A stretch of 64,000 bases of DNA from Notolepis coatsorum (lineage: Eukaryota; Chordata; Actinopteri; Aulopiformes; Paralepididae), in assembly GCA_963971535.1 (NCBI GenBank), contig OZ020589.1, positions 68,177,239 through 68,241,238 on the forward strand. Direction: 5' to 3'. The translations under genes were made by a program, and so were the position numbers. Shown piece by piece: positions 44,356-55,603 of this stretch (positions are counted from its first letter, which is position 1; each line of letters begins with the position of its first letter). Under the pieces are notes generated by a model, which was not told the origin of the DNA, did no database searches, and saw nothing but the letters and a program-made list of their open reading frames with translations.

Positions 44356-45690
44356 TGTAACTGAGGGGTACAATTCCCTGACTGTATTGATAAGTATGGT
44401 ATCATTAAACCACTACCGCTTTATGTACTTTAATTACTGGCCATACAGTACATGATATATAAATATGATGAACACTTCCCACAATAAATCGGTTCCACAC
44501 AAAGTTATAATTAAGTATTTATTGCAGCAAAAGGTACATAATATACTTCTCTATTATACTTTGAATGCACTTGTAAGGCAAAGGAATGTGCGTAGGCAAA
44601 TCAATAATGAATGTCCATTCTCTGGTTACGCAGGAGGTAATTATACGACCTGAATCTTAGGGAATTATATCTATGGTGCACTGGTAATATATAGCGGGAG
44701 ATACTGAAGGGTCCCCCCGGTTGTAAGCCAGCAGGGGTAGAGGATCTGTCGGTAGTAGAGAGTCTGGTCAACGATGACTAAGGAGACTCCAAGTACAGGA
44801 GACGGTGCAATAGTCTCTTGATCCACAGACGAATACAGCTGTTCTCCGTAGACTGTAGCTCCACAGTGAAGAAAGCTAGCCTGCCTCAGGCTCTCTGAGG
44901 CGCAGACTCGACGTGGCTCCTCACAGGGTAAATCCCACACACGTGTAGGCGTCGGCGATTCTCCGCTCCATAAATCACAGGACCAAAACAAATATAATCC
45001 AGCCGTAAATGGCTATGCAGTCGTCGGGTAGATTAATCCAGTGTACATGTCCACACGATCCTCGTCTAGGTCTCCTCGGGTGAAAGCGCCATGAAAGCAG
45101 CCCAGCCTGGATAAGCACTCTAGCTGGTACGAGGAAGCGTTGGTGATGCTGGTCACTGTAGAACTTTAGCCGCACGATACACTATACACAAATAGACTAT
45201 TACTGACTTAATAGAAATATGTCGCACTCGACGGTATAGCGCCAAACTCTGACACTTCAGTTATTAATTCGCACGCGGTCTCAATGCTCTCTTTGGGGCC
45301 AAACAGGCCATTCTTCACCGCACGGAGTATCGTGGGTGAGGCTTCAACTTTAGTTCCTAAGTGCTTCTGTATTCACCTGCGCCATATTTATATGCACAGC
45401 AAACAATCTAGTGCCAACCTCATTTCTGTCTCGTATTCTTGGGCAAGGCCGGGCATGTACAGACATGTCTTGACGGTGGCTTTGAACCTGACTCTGGAGG
45501 CATGGCCCTGGCGCCTGTGGACCGCTGTCCAATAGGAGAATGAAATATTATGGTCTGTACTAGGCTAAAGGGATATTCCGTGTATATGTACAAGGAATAT
45601 ACAAGGGATATCAAAACGATATACAAATACTATGCAATATATATCAATCAATAAATATATATATTCGGTTTAATCTGATCCTTTGTAACA
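44356..45690 (-). repeat. 5' LTR of BEL element
   Basis: TGTAACTG...GTAACA, adjoining the primer-binding site. Carries the promoter for the minus-strand transcript by family rule; no TATA box is assigned. Confidence 0.95.
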
Positions 45691-46397
45691 GTACTGTTAC
45701 CCATAGATCCTAACAGAGAATATATACATATGATGGGGAGGGAGGAGACTTGTCTATTAGGAGGTGGGGGGGGGGGTTTGGACATTTACGGTGGCCAGTT
45801 TCGAATTGCAGCCTCCCGTAGGTGCTCTTTAAGAGCAGTTTTGAATGTGGGTAGGGATTCACATCTTTTTACGGCTGTGGGTAGGGCGTTCCAAATTGTC
45901 GTGGCTGCAAAATGTGTTTAGTCCCTTGTTTGAGCCGAATCTGGGTTGCACATGATTTGTGGAACTCCCTCTGGTGTTGTGGGCGTGGTATTCGCTGACC
46001 TTTGGGAAGTATTTTGACATGTACATGGTACTTACTTAGTGGTGTAGTGTATCTTGTAGACCAGCCCCATTGCAAGTTGCTGTACTACTCTGTCGTCTAC
46101 TCTAAGCCATCATAGGTAGTCAAAGTGGGCAGGGGTGAGGTGGGTTCTAGGAGTAAGGTCAAGTAGTAGTCTGACCAGTTTGTTTTGTGATGTTTGTAAT
46201 CTTGTTTTTAGCGCCTTTGAGGTGCTTTGGTACCATGAGGTGCAAGCATAGTCGTAGTACCCTTGAATGAGTGCTCCTGCCAGAGTCTTCAGGGTATTCT
46301 TGTTTACCAGAGAGGAGATCCGGTACAAGAATCTAGTTCGTTGGTTGACTTTTTTTTATTACATTGGATGCCATTTTGTCACAGGAAATATTTGCCT

Positions 46398-46832
46398 CTA
46401 GGATGGAACCCAGGTATGTAATTTCATCTTTCCTTGTGACAATATTGTCACCCACTGTAACTGAGAAGCCGTCGGTCTTGCTGAGTTTGTTATTTGATTG
46501 AAGAGAATGGACTCTGTTTTACCCAGGTGTAATGATAGTTTGTTATCAGCGAGCCAGGTGCAGATTCTGCCGAGTTCCGAGCTGAGGGTTTTTTCAACCT
46601 GTAACTTGTTCTTGTCAGAGACCAGCAGGGATGAGTCATCCGCGAACAAGAACAAGTTGCAGTCACAAGCTGACGACATGTCATTTGCATAAATTAGGAA
46701 CAGTAGCGGTCCTAGTATGCTTCCTTGTGGAACACCACAGCTCACTGTGAGGGGGGGGGGGGGGGGGGGTAGAGTACCGTTTACCTCCACCATCTGTTCT
46801 CTACCCTCCAGGTAGGATTGCATCCAGCTCAC
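46398..46832 (-). pseudogene. L2-A LINE reverse transcriptase core fragment
   Basis: The frame starts inside RT and has VSCGVPQGSILGPLLFLIY and the catalytic LFADDSSLL (about 46633), then the thumb part with LSLHLGKTESILF. The N-terminal RT and endonuclease are absent through 5' truncation. The frame is lost near 46400; the C-terminal continuation is at 45790-46340 in other frames (LAGALIQGYYDYACTSWY, NKLVRLLLDL). A G-run at 46750-46768 encodes a poly-Pro insertion that may be slippage. Confidence 0.85.
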
Positions 46833-46998
46833 TGATAGACTATCAAAACCACTAGATATACTAGATAGACTATCAAGAGCACTAATTAGAGAGTTAACAA
46901 TTTATTATATCCAGTTACATAAACGTGATCAAAGCCAGCAGTGGGGCTTCTTTGTGTTACAGGTGTCACATTACCTCTGATTCTGGATTGGTCCTTTA

Positions 46999-47945
<947 letters not shown>

Positions 47946-47949
47946 CGCA

Positions 47950-48259
47950 TTGAACTTGCTGAATAGTACAGAAAGCTGGGGTAGAAAGAAGGGGACATTT
48001 AGAAATGTTGCATTGAGCAGGAGGTGTCATCTCCCAGAGTTTGGAAAACAGACTGACACGCACACAAACAGTGGAGATAGAGAGGGGGAGAGAGACAGAC
48101 AGAGCAAGAGAGACACACATTGGTCAGAGAGTGTTGGCTGTGGGCGGCAGGCCGGCAGCAGTGTCCCCAGGGTTTGGCTTGGCTAACAAGCAGCAGCATA
48201 TGGGCTCCTCAGAGCGAGGAGCAACGCAGCACATGTCAATGCACCCGCACAGTATACAC
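47950..48259. other. Unassigned spacer
   Basis: GA-rich (48060-48120), no supported gene. Opposite-strand short frames overlap and look spurious. Confidence 0.3.
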
Positions 48260-49092
48260 TATGGGTGGGAATCACCAGTTTCATCACGATACGATACAAT
48301 ATCGATTCTTTGGACAACGATATGATATTTTCCGATATCACAAAGTCTGCCACGATACGACACGATTTGATTCACGTGCCTGCGATCGATATGAGATGAT
48401 ATTATATGCCCATTTAACACAATCAGTAACATTTAAATCAACAAAAAAAAGGCAATGGAAATATCATTTGACATTTTTATTTTTGAGCTCTTCCAGACAT
48501 TTAAATGAAAAACAATCTATTGTTTTTAATACAAATATACCTCCTGTTCACTGTTTTTGGTTAGTTTTTATTTTTTTATATTAATATCCTATTCACTGTC
48601 ACAGAGCTGTATTTTGGCTAGAAAAGGCATATTGGGACGCCGAAGGTGCAGTACCGGCCAGATCCTGGTAGTGGTTCTGTCTCGGGAATACAGTAACCCC
48701 CCTCCTTCCCAGTCTCTCTATGGCTCTATCAGCTTAGCTTAGTTAGCTTACGCTAAAGCAACGTTAATTTCGGTATTTAACGCGACGTGGGCATAAAGGA
48801 ATGGCGAGGATGCAAAGCATGTTAGATGCATTTGACCCGGCACTTATTACAACAGGCACTTATTTCGGGTCGCAAAATAGGCGGACTCTGAAGCAATGCT
48901 GTCTAACGTTAACACACGCTGAGTTGTGCTGAGCTAATGTTGTTGTTACGGCCCGGCGGATATGCTCACCAGGGGATTTTCAAAATAAGAGTATCGCAAT
49001 ATGAATCGATCTTTTTACGTTGCATCGATCCTATTTGATAATTGATAATAGATCGATATATCGATCTGGATCGATGTATCGTCCCACCCCTA
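48260..49092. mobile_element. Non-autonomous hAT element (833 bp)
   Basis: The ends TATGGGTGGGAATC and ...GTCCCACCCCTA are inverted repeats. The exact 8-bp duplication GTATACAC lies at 48252-48259 and 49093-49100. Subterminal sequence is rich in acgatac and atcgatc. The interior has tagctta/taacgtta stretches and no transposase frame. Confidence 0.93.
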
Positions 49093-49100
49093 GTATACAC

Positions 49101-50138
49101 GCATAGATGCATGGACAGACAGACAGGCGCGTGTGCGCGCGTACACACACGCGCTGTAAAATTACATGGTTAAAATAAGGATCATCTGCTGGTGTAACTC
49201 TGGGTGTAGACCTATAGTGTGTGTGAGAGATTTGCTAACAGGGGACTTATTGAGGCGCCTGAGCATCTGTTCAAGTGCTGCAGGGCGTGTTGAAGATAAA
49301 ACAGGCAGGATCTGAAGCCCATTGCTTGCAAGTGACCATGGGGACACTACCTCCACTCTGGCTCCCCCTCTCAGACAGTAGACAAGTAAAAGTATCCGTT
49401 TATAACTGTTAGTCATCATTACAATACTATTATGTTTGTATAGTGTTGCGTTCTTTAGATTGACCTTGAAGGATGAGGAGAGGGTTTAGCAATCAAATAT
49501 TTATTACAGAGTGAATATTCAATATTACAGAGTATTTATTTACACAAACAGCTGAGAGTGGACACAGGTTCTACTTAGCTCTGGGCTCAGCAGGAGTGCA
49601 TCCCGCTTCTTTCATCACATTGACATTTATACTTTTCTGGTTGGTGTTCTAAGCAAATGAGGTGGCTCTTTTCCAAATTAGCAGCGTGGTTCAGGGCTTA
49701 ACAAGGTAACAGTTAAAATAGCAAGGATCTAGAATTACAGTCCGTCTCCTGGTGATTCAGAAGGACAGGCAGGGGTCATGGTGACACATAGGCCTTTGCT
49801 TGTTTTAATACAATATAATAACACATTTTAATGGTACACACATTTGTAGATATTTGTCTATACATTCTTAGAATAGATACATGGATAAATGAATCGATTC
49901 ATAGATATTATACATATAGCAGATCCTGACATTATTTCCTCTGGTCAGCCAGAATCGTTGTCTCATCAGTCCTTGGTCTGTGGGGCTGTGATTTTTAGCA
50001 ACAGATGCACTGGCCTTCTGGTCACAAATAGATCTTGACCACTATGGTGGCTACAGACAGGCTGAGATGTACACAGGCTGAGATTTACATGAAAACATGA
50101 TAATGAAAGACATGGATAAATGTATCTAGGGACATGAA
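49101..50138. other. Unassigned; retroelement-like AT-rich stretch
   Basis: 'atatttattacagagtgaat' near 49498 and later lines suggest an old LTR read on the minus strand (AATAAA), but no TG..CA limits with a duplication were found. No gene. Confidence 0.3.
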
Positions 50139-50150
50139 TAAATGGTCCTA

Positions 50151-51820
50151 TAACGGTGACGAGGAGATGGATGTGGCAGCCTTGTTGATCTGTGATGAAC
50201 TGCTTTCGACATCGGGAGCTGGGGAGGGTAGTGAGAGCGAGGGAGGAGTCGATAGGGACGGGGACGGTCGTGACAGGGGAAGGGAGTCAGATGGTGATAG
50301 TATGGAGGGGGGTGAGAGCGGGGGAGAAGGGTGGAGTAAGGTGGAGAAGAGGAGCAGAGACAGTGGGAAGGGGATAAAGAGGAAGAAGGGTAGGGGAGAT
50401 AGCTCGAGTGGGTCAGAAGGTGAGGGTAGCGGAAATGTTAGTGCAGAAGTGAGGAAAATTGTGGTGGTAGTTCGGTTTGGGGATGCGGAGCAGAAAATTA
50501 TGAGAGGGATGAATCCGATGGTGCTGTCTGATAATTTGAAAAAGCAGTTGGGGAGTATAGATTATGCGAGGGTCCTTCCTGATGGGAACCTGTTGGTTTC
50601 ATGTAAGAGTGAGGGGCAGGCTGAGAAGGCTAAAGAGTTGAAGATGGTAGTGAATTGTTCAGTGGTGCAGGTGGGTAGGGTGGGGAAGCGGAGAGGGGCA
50701 GGCAGTAAGGGGGTGATAGCCGGGGTGCCGAAGGGCTTGAGTGAGGAAGAATTAAAGGAGAACCTTAAGGGAGGTATGCTAGTTAGAGTAAGGAGGTTGC
50801 AAATAACTAGAGATGGGAAGAAGGAGCCTAGTGAGGCAGTATTACTGGAGTTTGAGGGGGAGGGGCTGCCTGGAAGAGTGAATTTGGGGTATGTGAGCTA
50901 CTCTGTGAGGGCTTATGTGCCGAGGGCGATGTGGTGCTTTAACTGCCAGCGGTTTGGCCATATGGCCCGGGGATGTAGGGAAAGTAGGAGGTGTGCGAGG
51001 TGTGGGGGGGACCATGAGTATGGGGATTGCAGGGAGGTGAAGCCTAGGTGTTGTAGCTGTGGTGGGGAGCATAATGTGGCTTCTGGGGATTGTGAGGTCA
51101 TGAGGAGGGAGACTAATGTCCAGAAGGTGAGAGTGGAAGGTCGGCACTCATATGCTCAGGCAGCGAGGGCGGACAAGGTGGAGAGGCCAGGGGGCGGGAG
51201 GCGAGGGAGGTAGTGGTCGGTGAGGTGGATAGGCAGATGGCTGGTAGGATATTAGTGGAGAAGAAGGCGCTTGTGTTTTTTTATAGCTGAGGTGATTAAT
51301 AGTGCTTTCGGGGTTACATCTAGGACTGCAAAGGTTCAGGTGGTAGTGAAGGCAGCAGTGAGTCATTTGGGAGTAGAGGGGCTGGGGTGGGAGGAGGTGC
51401 ATAGGGTGCTTTATTCGGGCGGGGTATCACAGAAGGTTTGAGGGAGATGGGGGTTAGGGAGTTGGGGATATCGGAAATACTGAGTGGGGGAGGGGGAGAT
51501 AAGGCGAGGGTGGTGATGGGGTTTTGAGGAATGTGGGGGTGTATGATAGGGTCTGAGGGAAAGGGTCAGAGTTGGAAGTTGGATAGAAAGTTGAAATATA
51601 CATGAGTCAGAGAGTGGGATATGTAGTATAATGTAGATGTAGGTTTATAGGGATGGTGAACAGTGTGGTTGTAGGAAGGTGTTTGTAGGTTAGGTAGTTA
51701 GTTAGACTAGTGGTTAGAGAGGGGAGACTGGAAGACTGGCCCGATCGCCGGGTCGGTAGGTGGCGGTAAATGCCCCAATTTTGGTGGCCGTCCGCCGTAA
51801 AACACCATTTAGAAGAAGAA
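50151..51820 (+). mobile_element. ORF1-only Nimb/I-like LINE (1.67 kb)
   Basis: The exact 12-bp duplication TAAATGGTCCTA at 50139-50150 and 51821-51832 defines the insertion. It has an ORF1 with zinc knuckles, a 3' UTR, and ends 'cggtaaatgcccc...tttagaagaagaa'. There is no endonuclease or reverse transcriptase. The long variable TSD and GAA tail identify it as a non-LTR retrotransposon moved by another element's enzymes. Confidence 0.85.
50167..51213 (+). pseudogene. Nimb/I-like LINE ORF1 (gag-like, zinc knuckle) protein
   Basis: Start chosen at ATG 50167, the first in-frame ATG inside the element; the frame also extends 5' into flanking DNA. Residues about 15-100 are acidic/serine-glycine-rich and disordered, then basic. 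Residues about 105-240 form an RRM-like region (RKIVVVVRF, LPDGNLLVSCKS, GVIAGVPKGLS). Residues about 256-310 are three zinc knuckles: CFNCQRFGHMARGC, CARCGGDHEYGDC, CCSCGGEHNVASGDC. A TAG at 51211 stops it. Recognisable C-terminal sequence (FIAEVINSAFG, VVVKAAVSHLG) continues to about 51440 after a T-run frame change. RNA-binding chaperone role is known for I-clade ORF1. Confidence 0.85.
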
Positions 51821-51899
51821 TAAATGGTCCTAGCCCACAATAGTACTGGCGCCCTCTGTCGGTGTGTAAGTGTATTATAAGGTTACATTGTGTGATGAT

Positions 51900-52008
51900 G
51901 TTGTATGACTGAGGTCTGCTATCCCACCACCACCGCAGGAAGACCGCAGTGTCTGTTTACAAGCGTATTTGAACCAAAACGGAGTTGACGTTTCTTGTCT
52001 AACCAAAG
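51900..52008 (+). promoter_or_regulatory. scoc: Candidate alternative first exon of scoc
   Basis: 'ccaaag|gtgagc' at 52008/52009 is a strong donor 1.25 kb upstream of exon 2. Upstream of it, about 100 bp free of repeats resembles a 5' UTR. An untranslated first exon here would give an mRNA whose first ATG in good context is 53312 (accATGaac), encoding the 81-residue short form seen as the common SCOC isoform in other vertebrates. Inference only; no transcript evidence. Confidence 0.4.
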
Positions 52009-52735
52009 GTGAGCGTAAACACAGACATACCACACCGTTCGTCTTGGCCAAGTAGAAGGTAAATCACTCCGTAAAAAAATACCTAATTGAATTGACAGAT
52101 TTCTGCCACATAAGCTAGACGGCTAACGTTAGCTAGTGAGCTAGCAGCACTGTGGCCAAGTAGACTATTATGCATGTCCGATAACGATCCATTTTCTTGT
52201 GGAATCAAATTATTAGTAACGTTATGCTTCGTTTATCCTCCGTGGCGTATCGTCCTTAATAAGGGGTGTTGTGTTTTCAGTCCAGGATAACATTAGACTA
52301 ATGTTACGGTAGGAGTTGTGCTAGCTGTGTTGCTGTGCTAGTAGTAATAGCTGATGATGGCCAACAACACACAGGCAACTTGGCCTGGGCGCGGTGCCCG
52401 CCCAGCTTCCCTTTAATCATTCCACATCATTTTCATGCATGCTGCTAATGTACCTCTGTTTAATTAACCAAGACCACTGTTGTATTTTAACATCCCAGTT
52501 ATTAAACCCCTATAGTGTACGCCCCCCCCCCACAGTTCTGTCAGCTAAGCCTAGTAGCCAGTGTAACATCTTCATTAGAATGTTCAGTTGCCATTGCCAA
52601 CATTCTAATCTCATGATGTGAGATCAACATTGATGTCCATAAGTGCAAGTAGTCATTTTGTTAAAGTGACCCCAACATTTTGTGACATCTTCGTGTGATG
52701 ACTTTGCATCGTTAATCATTAATGACTCATATGTA

Positions 52736-52888
52736 GCGGATAATGTATAGCTACGAGGTCATTGTCGCAAAATAATTGACCGACATGGAGTTTAGAACAC
52801 CGAGGCGCCTCACCGAGGTGTTTTAAACGTCAGTGAAGGTCAATTATTTTGCGACAATGACCGAGTATAGCTATACATTATCCCGCTT
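52736..52888. repeat. Foldback (palindromic) element
   Basis: The arms gcggataatgtatagct..aataattgacc (52737-52784) and ggtcaattatt..agctatacattatcccgc (52838-52887) are inverted copies over about 45 bp. An inner hairpin (gtttagaacaccgaggcg / cctcaccgaggtgttttaaac) completes it. In scoc intron 1 just upstream of exon 2. Confidence 0.85.
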
Positions 52889-53193
52889 ATTACATGGCTA
52901 ACTTACTAACAATATACCTAATTCATTTTACACCATCGACAAGATGAGATCAAATGCAGACGCAGTTGTTCTGTGGCTCTGTCAGCCCAAATAAAGTGAT
53001 TATTATTATCGCCGGCAGCCGGCAGGTGTGTCTGATTGCACTGAAACAGTGTGTCAGTGGGCTTGATTGCTCCAGCTGCGAAAAACAATAATCACCGGTG
53101 GTTATCGAAAAATTATTCACCCCTGTCAGGGGCTATTGACCAATCACAATCAAGCATTTCGGCGAATGTTAAAACGCCATGTAATAATGGTAT
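52888..53193. repeat. Second inverted-repeat segment
   Basis: 'ttattacatggc' at the left end and 'gccatgtaataat' at the right are inverted. The inside includes gccggcagccggcagg and a weak hairpin. Probably a MITE sharing or abutting the preceding palindrome. Confidence 0.5.
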
Positions 53194-53258
53194 ATATTAT
53201 ATACCTCCCTTAGGTTATAATGCATAATGGAACTCATCTGCATTGTATTTTTGTACAG

Positions 53259-53333
53259 TGGATAGCGGAACTGCAGCCCTGTATACCAAACAGGACAACG
53301 AGGTCTTCACCATGAACTGTGACATGATGGACG
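53259..53333 (+). CDS. scoc: scoc coding exon 2
   Basis: 75 bp between acceptor ttttgtacag| and donor acg|gtatgt, phase 1 on both sides, so inclusion adds 25 codons without a frame change. It contains the ATG at 53312 (accatgaac), the likely start of the short isoform (MNCDMMDGDMENQ). The segment before it is the variable part of the long isoform. The length and position of the internal start agree with vertebrate SCOC, whose short form is 82 residues in human (81 here). Confidence 0.82.
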
Positions 53334-53389
53334 GTATGTGTGTGTGTGTGATGGACGCATAATGATATGAATTATGTACACTACCTAGA

Positions 53390-53487
53390 TTGACCTATCT
53401 CAAACCCTCTCCCCTTTCTTGATCCTCCTATCACAACTGTTGCTTCAAGAGGATCAGTAAAAGAGGGCGGGGTTTTGAGATAGTTCC
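53390..53487. repeat. Foldback element family FB1, copy 1
   Basis: 'ttgacctatctcaaaccc', 'ttcttgatcctcctatcaca', then inverted 'gaggatcag..aaaagagggcggggttttgaga'. This copy is shortened in the right arm. It lies between scoc exons 2 and 3. Confidence 0.8.
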
Positions 53488-53590
53488 GTTGGAGAGAGCA
53501 GCATGTTGTCTGTCTGTGATATATAGCAGCAAATGGTTCTAACTGTGTCAACAACTGTCAACACACTTGTTTGTTTGTTTGTTTGTTTAG

Positions 53591-53671
53591 GAGACATGGA
53601 GAACCAGGTGGAGATGGAGGAGAAGACTAGGCTCATTAACCAGGTTTTGGAACTTCAGCATACACTTGAAG
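53591..53671 (+). CDS. scoc: scoc coding exon 3
   Basis: 81 bp between acceptor tttgtttgtttag| and donor gaag|gtaaca. It encodes MENQVEMEEKTRLINQVLE and the start of the coiled coil, which is almost invariant among vertebrate SCOC proteins. The frame past the donor is intronic. Confidence 0.92.
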
Positions 53672-53788
53672 GTAACACACCTACCGATGTTACTCTGTGC
53701 ATTATGTTTACTCTCTCTAGTCAAATTGTGTTGAAAACAAACAACTCTTCATTATCCCACCCCTGCCCTTCTTGCTCTTGCTAATTAA

Positions 53789-54318
53789 AGGAGCAGTTCA
53801 GCCAAAATAATTGTTTTTCCTCTTACCCAGAGTGTTATCTATCCATCCAGGTAGTTTGGTGTTATTTGCCTAGTTTTTGAGATATCTGCCATAGATATTT
53901 GATACTATCTTGTCTAGCACAGTCTCTGGAGCGTAACAGTAAGAAGCATTTTGTATGAAAGTATTCTGTACTTCTGTATGACAACTATTAAAGAACTTGA
54001 ACTTGAACTTGACACGTTACATTATTATGGGGTGGGGTGTACTTCAGTAGAAAATGGTTTCTACTTGAAACTGCTCACAACAAGGTCTGTGGATTATCTT
54101 GAGAAACTGGGTCATGGTTTCTGGACCCGGTTTTGAGTTTGAGTAAAATTTTTAAAATAATAATAATTTTCACAAAGAACTCTAAACCATTGTATTGGAG
54201 TGATGGCAGATATCTCCCAAACCAGGCGAATCACCAAAACTATCTGGATGGATAGATGGCCCTCCGGGTAAAGGAGGAAATGTGTTGTTTTCTTTCAAAT
54301 TTTGGGTGAACTGCCCAT
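53789..54318. mobile_element. TTAA-flanked MITE with nested Rex1 tail
   Basis: TTAA at 53785-53788 and 54319-54322. The ends AGGAGCAGTTCAGCCAAAA and TTTTGGGTGAACTGCCCAT are inverted with a few mismatches. Further inside, ctatccatccaggtag / ctatctggatggatag and gagatatctgccat / atggcagatatctc extend the inverted arms to about 110 bp each. A Rex1 3' tail (53897-54011) lies near the centre. Confidence 0.85.
53897..54011 (+). mobile_element. Rex1 LINE 3' end, severely truncated
   Basis: Matches 19748-19859 almost exactly, from 'tttgatactatcttgtctag' to the 'aacttgaacttgaactt' tail. Inserted in the central part of the MITE. Confidence 0.93.
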
Positions 54319-54956
54319 TTAATGCCAACTGAACAAAATCCCAGACATTGCACTTCCTCTTGTTCCTCATCTCCATGTCTCTCCTTCATGGTCTGTTGAG
54401 CATTGTGCTAGTTAGTTTAGCCTCTTCTCTTTATACCTTATATTGCAGTGATGCTGGAATGGAACTAGCTTATCTATAATTAGAGTTGTTCCGATACCGA
54501 TACCAGTATCGGAAATGCCGCCGATACTGCCTAAAATGCTGGTATCGGTATCGGCGAGTACACGTAAATTCTAGCCTCCGATCCCATGATGTCATTTATC
54601 TCATGCGGAGAGTGAGGATTATAAAATGAACGTGTTTTAAAGTGTGATGCTGTTTGTCATTTTAACAGCAGATACACTTTCTTAAATTCCTTTGACAGAG
54701 CGTGTGACGGGGAGCTCGGACGGGATGTGTTTTGCTTGCTGGTGTTATGATAGCATTAGCTGAAAAGCTAGCTAACGTTACATCAAATCAGATGATCGCC
54801 TGTCCTTTCTCCAGGACCTGACACTGTCCGTCTATCAACAATAATGCACCCACGGTGAATTGTATTTAAGTCAAGTAGCTACTGACTAGCGTTAGCTGAC
54901 TAACGTTATCAAATGTCAATGTGAAAACCTTGCGGGGAAGACGAGCTAGGTCAGCT

Positions 54957-55170
54957 TGTCATGTGAATGATTGTACTGGAAGTACAATTGTGTGTGTGTC
55001 TCTAAGACCAGACCATATTAGGCGCTCATGCGCCGGAAGTAGTTAATTCCATGTATGCTACCGAAACAACGCTGTGTGGAAGTGTCTACGAGAAGGATAA
55101 TAAACACCACAACCTATGGAGTTAAAGCAGGTCGTCAAGAGTGTTTATTATATCGGTCATAACTTGAACA
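54957..55170 (+). repeat. 5' LTR of gypsy element
   Basis: 214 bp; contains 'ggataataaacacc' as the likely polyadenylation signal region. Confidence 0.95.
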
Positions 55171-55183
55171 TGGTGTCAGAAGT
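55171..55183 (+). promoter_or_regulatory. Gypsy primer-binding site, tRNA-Leu-like
   Basis: 'tggtgtcagaagt' directly follows the LTR and matches the complement of a tRNA-Leu 3' end (from memory) over 13 nt. Confidence 0.65.
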
Positions 55184-55195
55184 AAACCAGTGAAG

Positions 55196-55603
55196 ATGGC
55201 CAAGTTTAACCCTCCCGACAACTTTGATTTCACTCGCCCAGAACTGTGGCCGGAGTGGAGGCAACGGTTCCAGCGCTACCGGCTAGCCACAAAACTAGAC
55301 AGGGAGGATGGACCTGTGCAGGTTAGCACGTTGCTATATGCGCTCGGCAAGGAGGCTGAGCAAGTTTTCAACACGTTGCATTTCGAGGTACGGGAGGACG
55401 TTGATGACAAGGACAACTATGTGATTGTGTTGGACAAGTTGAATCGTTATTTCACTCCGAAAGTAAACATTATCCACGAACGTGCTCGTTTTTACCTCCG
55501 CTCGCAAAAGAGGGGAGTCTGCGGAGGAATACATCCGGACGCTCTACGAGCTGGCCGAGACCTGTCAGTTTGGTCCGGTGAAGATAGAAAATATTCGGGA
55601 TAA
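55196..55603 (+). pseudogene. Gypsy gag N-terminal part (frame lost near 55510)
   Basis: The ATG at 55196 follows the primer-binding site by 12 nt. About 105 codons are typical of a gypsy gag (FNPPDNFDFT, PEWRQRFQRYRLA, LNRYFTPK). Near 55505-55515, in a stretch 'caaaagaggggag', the gag sequence continues in the frame of the 55482-59336 ORF, so a one- or two-base change separates them. The remaining frame to 55603 is meaningless. A homopolymer-associated indel or an assembly error is more likely than programmed frameshifting, since the break lies inside the capsid region. Confidence 0.8.

Larger units (their letters stand above)
36658..45690 (-). mobile_element. Complete BEL/Pao LTR retrotransposon (9,033 bp)
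   Basis: Two 1,335-bp LTRs (TGTAACTGAGG...TTTGTAACA) are flanked by the 5-bp duplication GTACT (36653-36657, 45691-45695). On the minus strand the order is LTR (45690-44356), PBS, gag, pol, a purine-rich tract next to 37992, LTR. By eye the LTRs differ at roughly a dozen sites, so the insertion is young. The gag-pol frame has one in-frame stop. It lies antisense within scoc intron 1, inside an L2-A LINE. Confidence 0.95.
35363..46850 (-). mobile_element. L2-A LINE, split by a solo LTR and a BEL element
   Basis: Pieces: (TGAA)n tail 35363-35425; 3' UTR 35426-35489; UTR 36474-36657; UTR 45696-45780; coding end 45790-46340; RT 46398-46832. Interruptions: solo LTR 35490-36473 (TSD TTAAG) and BEL 36658-45690 (TSD GTACT). 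Order and orientation of the pieces are those of one minus-strand LINE truncated near 46850 at its 5' end. Confidence 0.88.

Noticed and set aside
36658-45690. Endogenous retrovirus with env
   Set aside because: Motifs and domain order are those of BEL/Pao. No envelope-like frame (signal peptide, transmembrane segment) lies between pol and the 3' LTR, where only about 95 bp remain.
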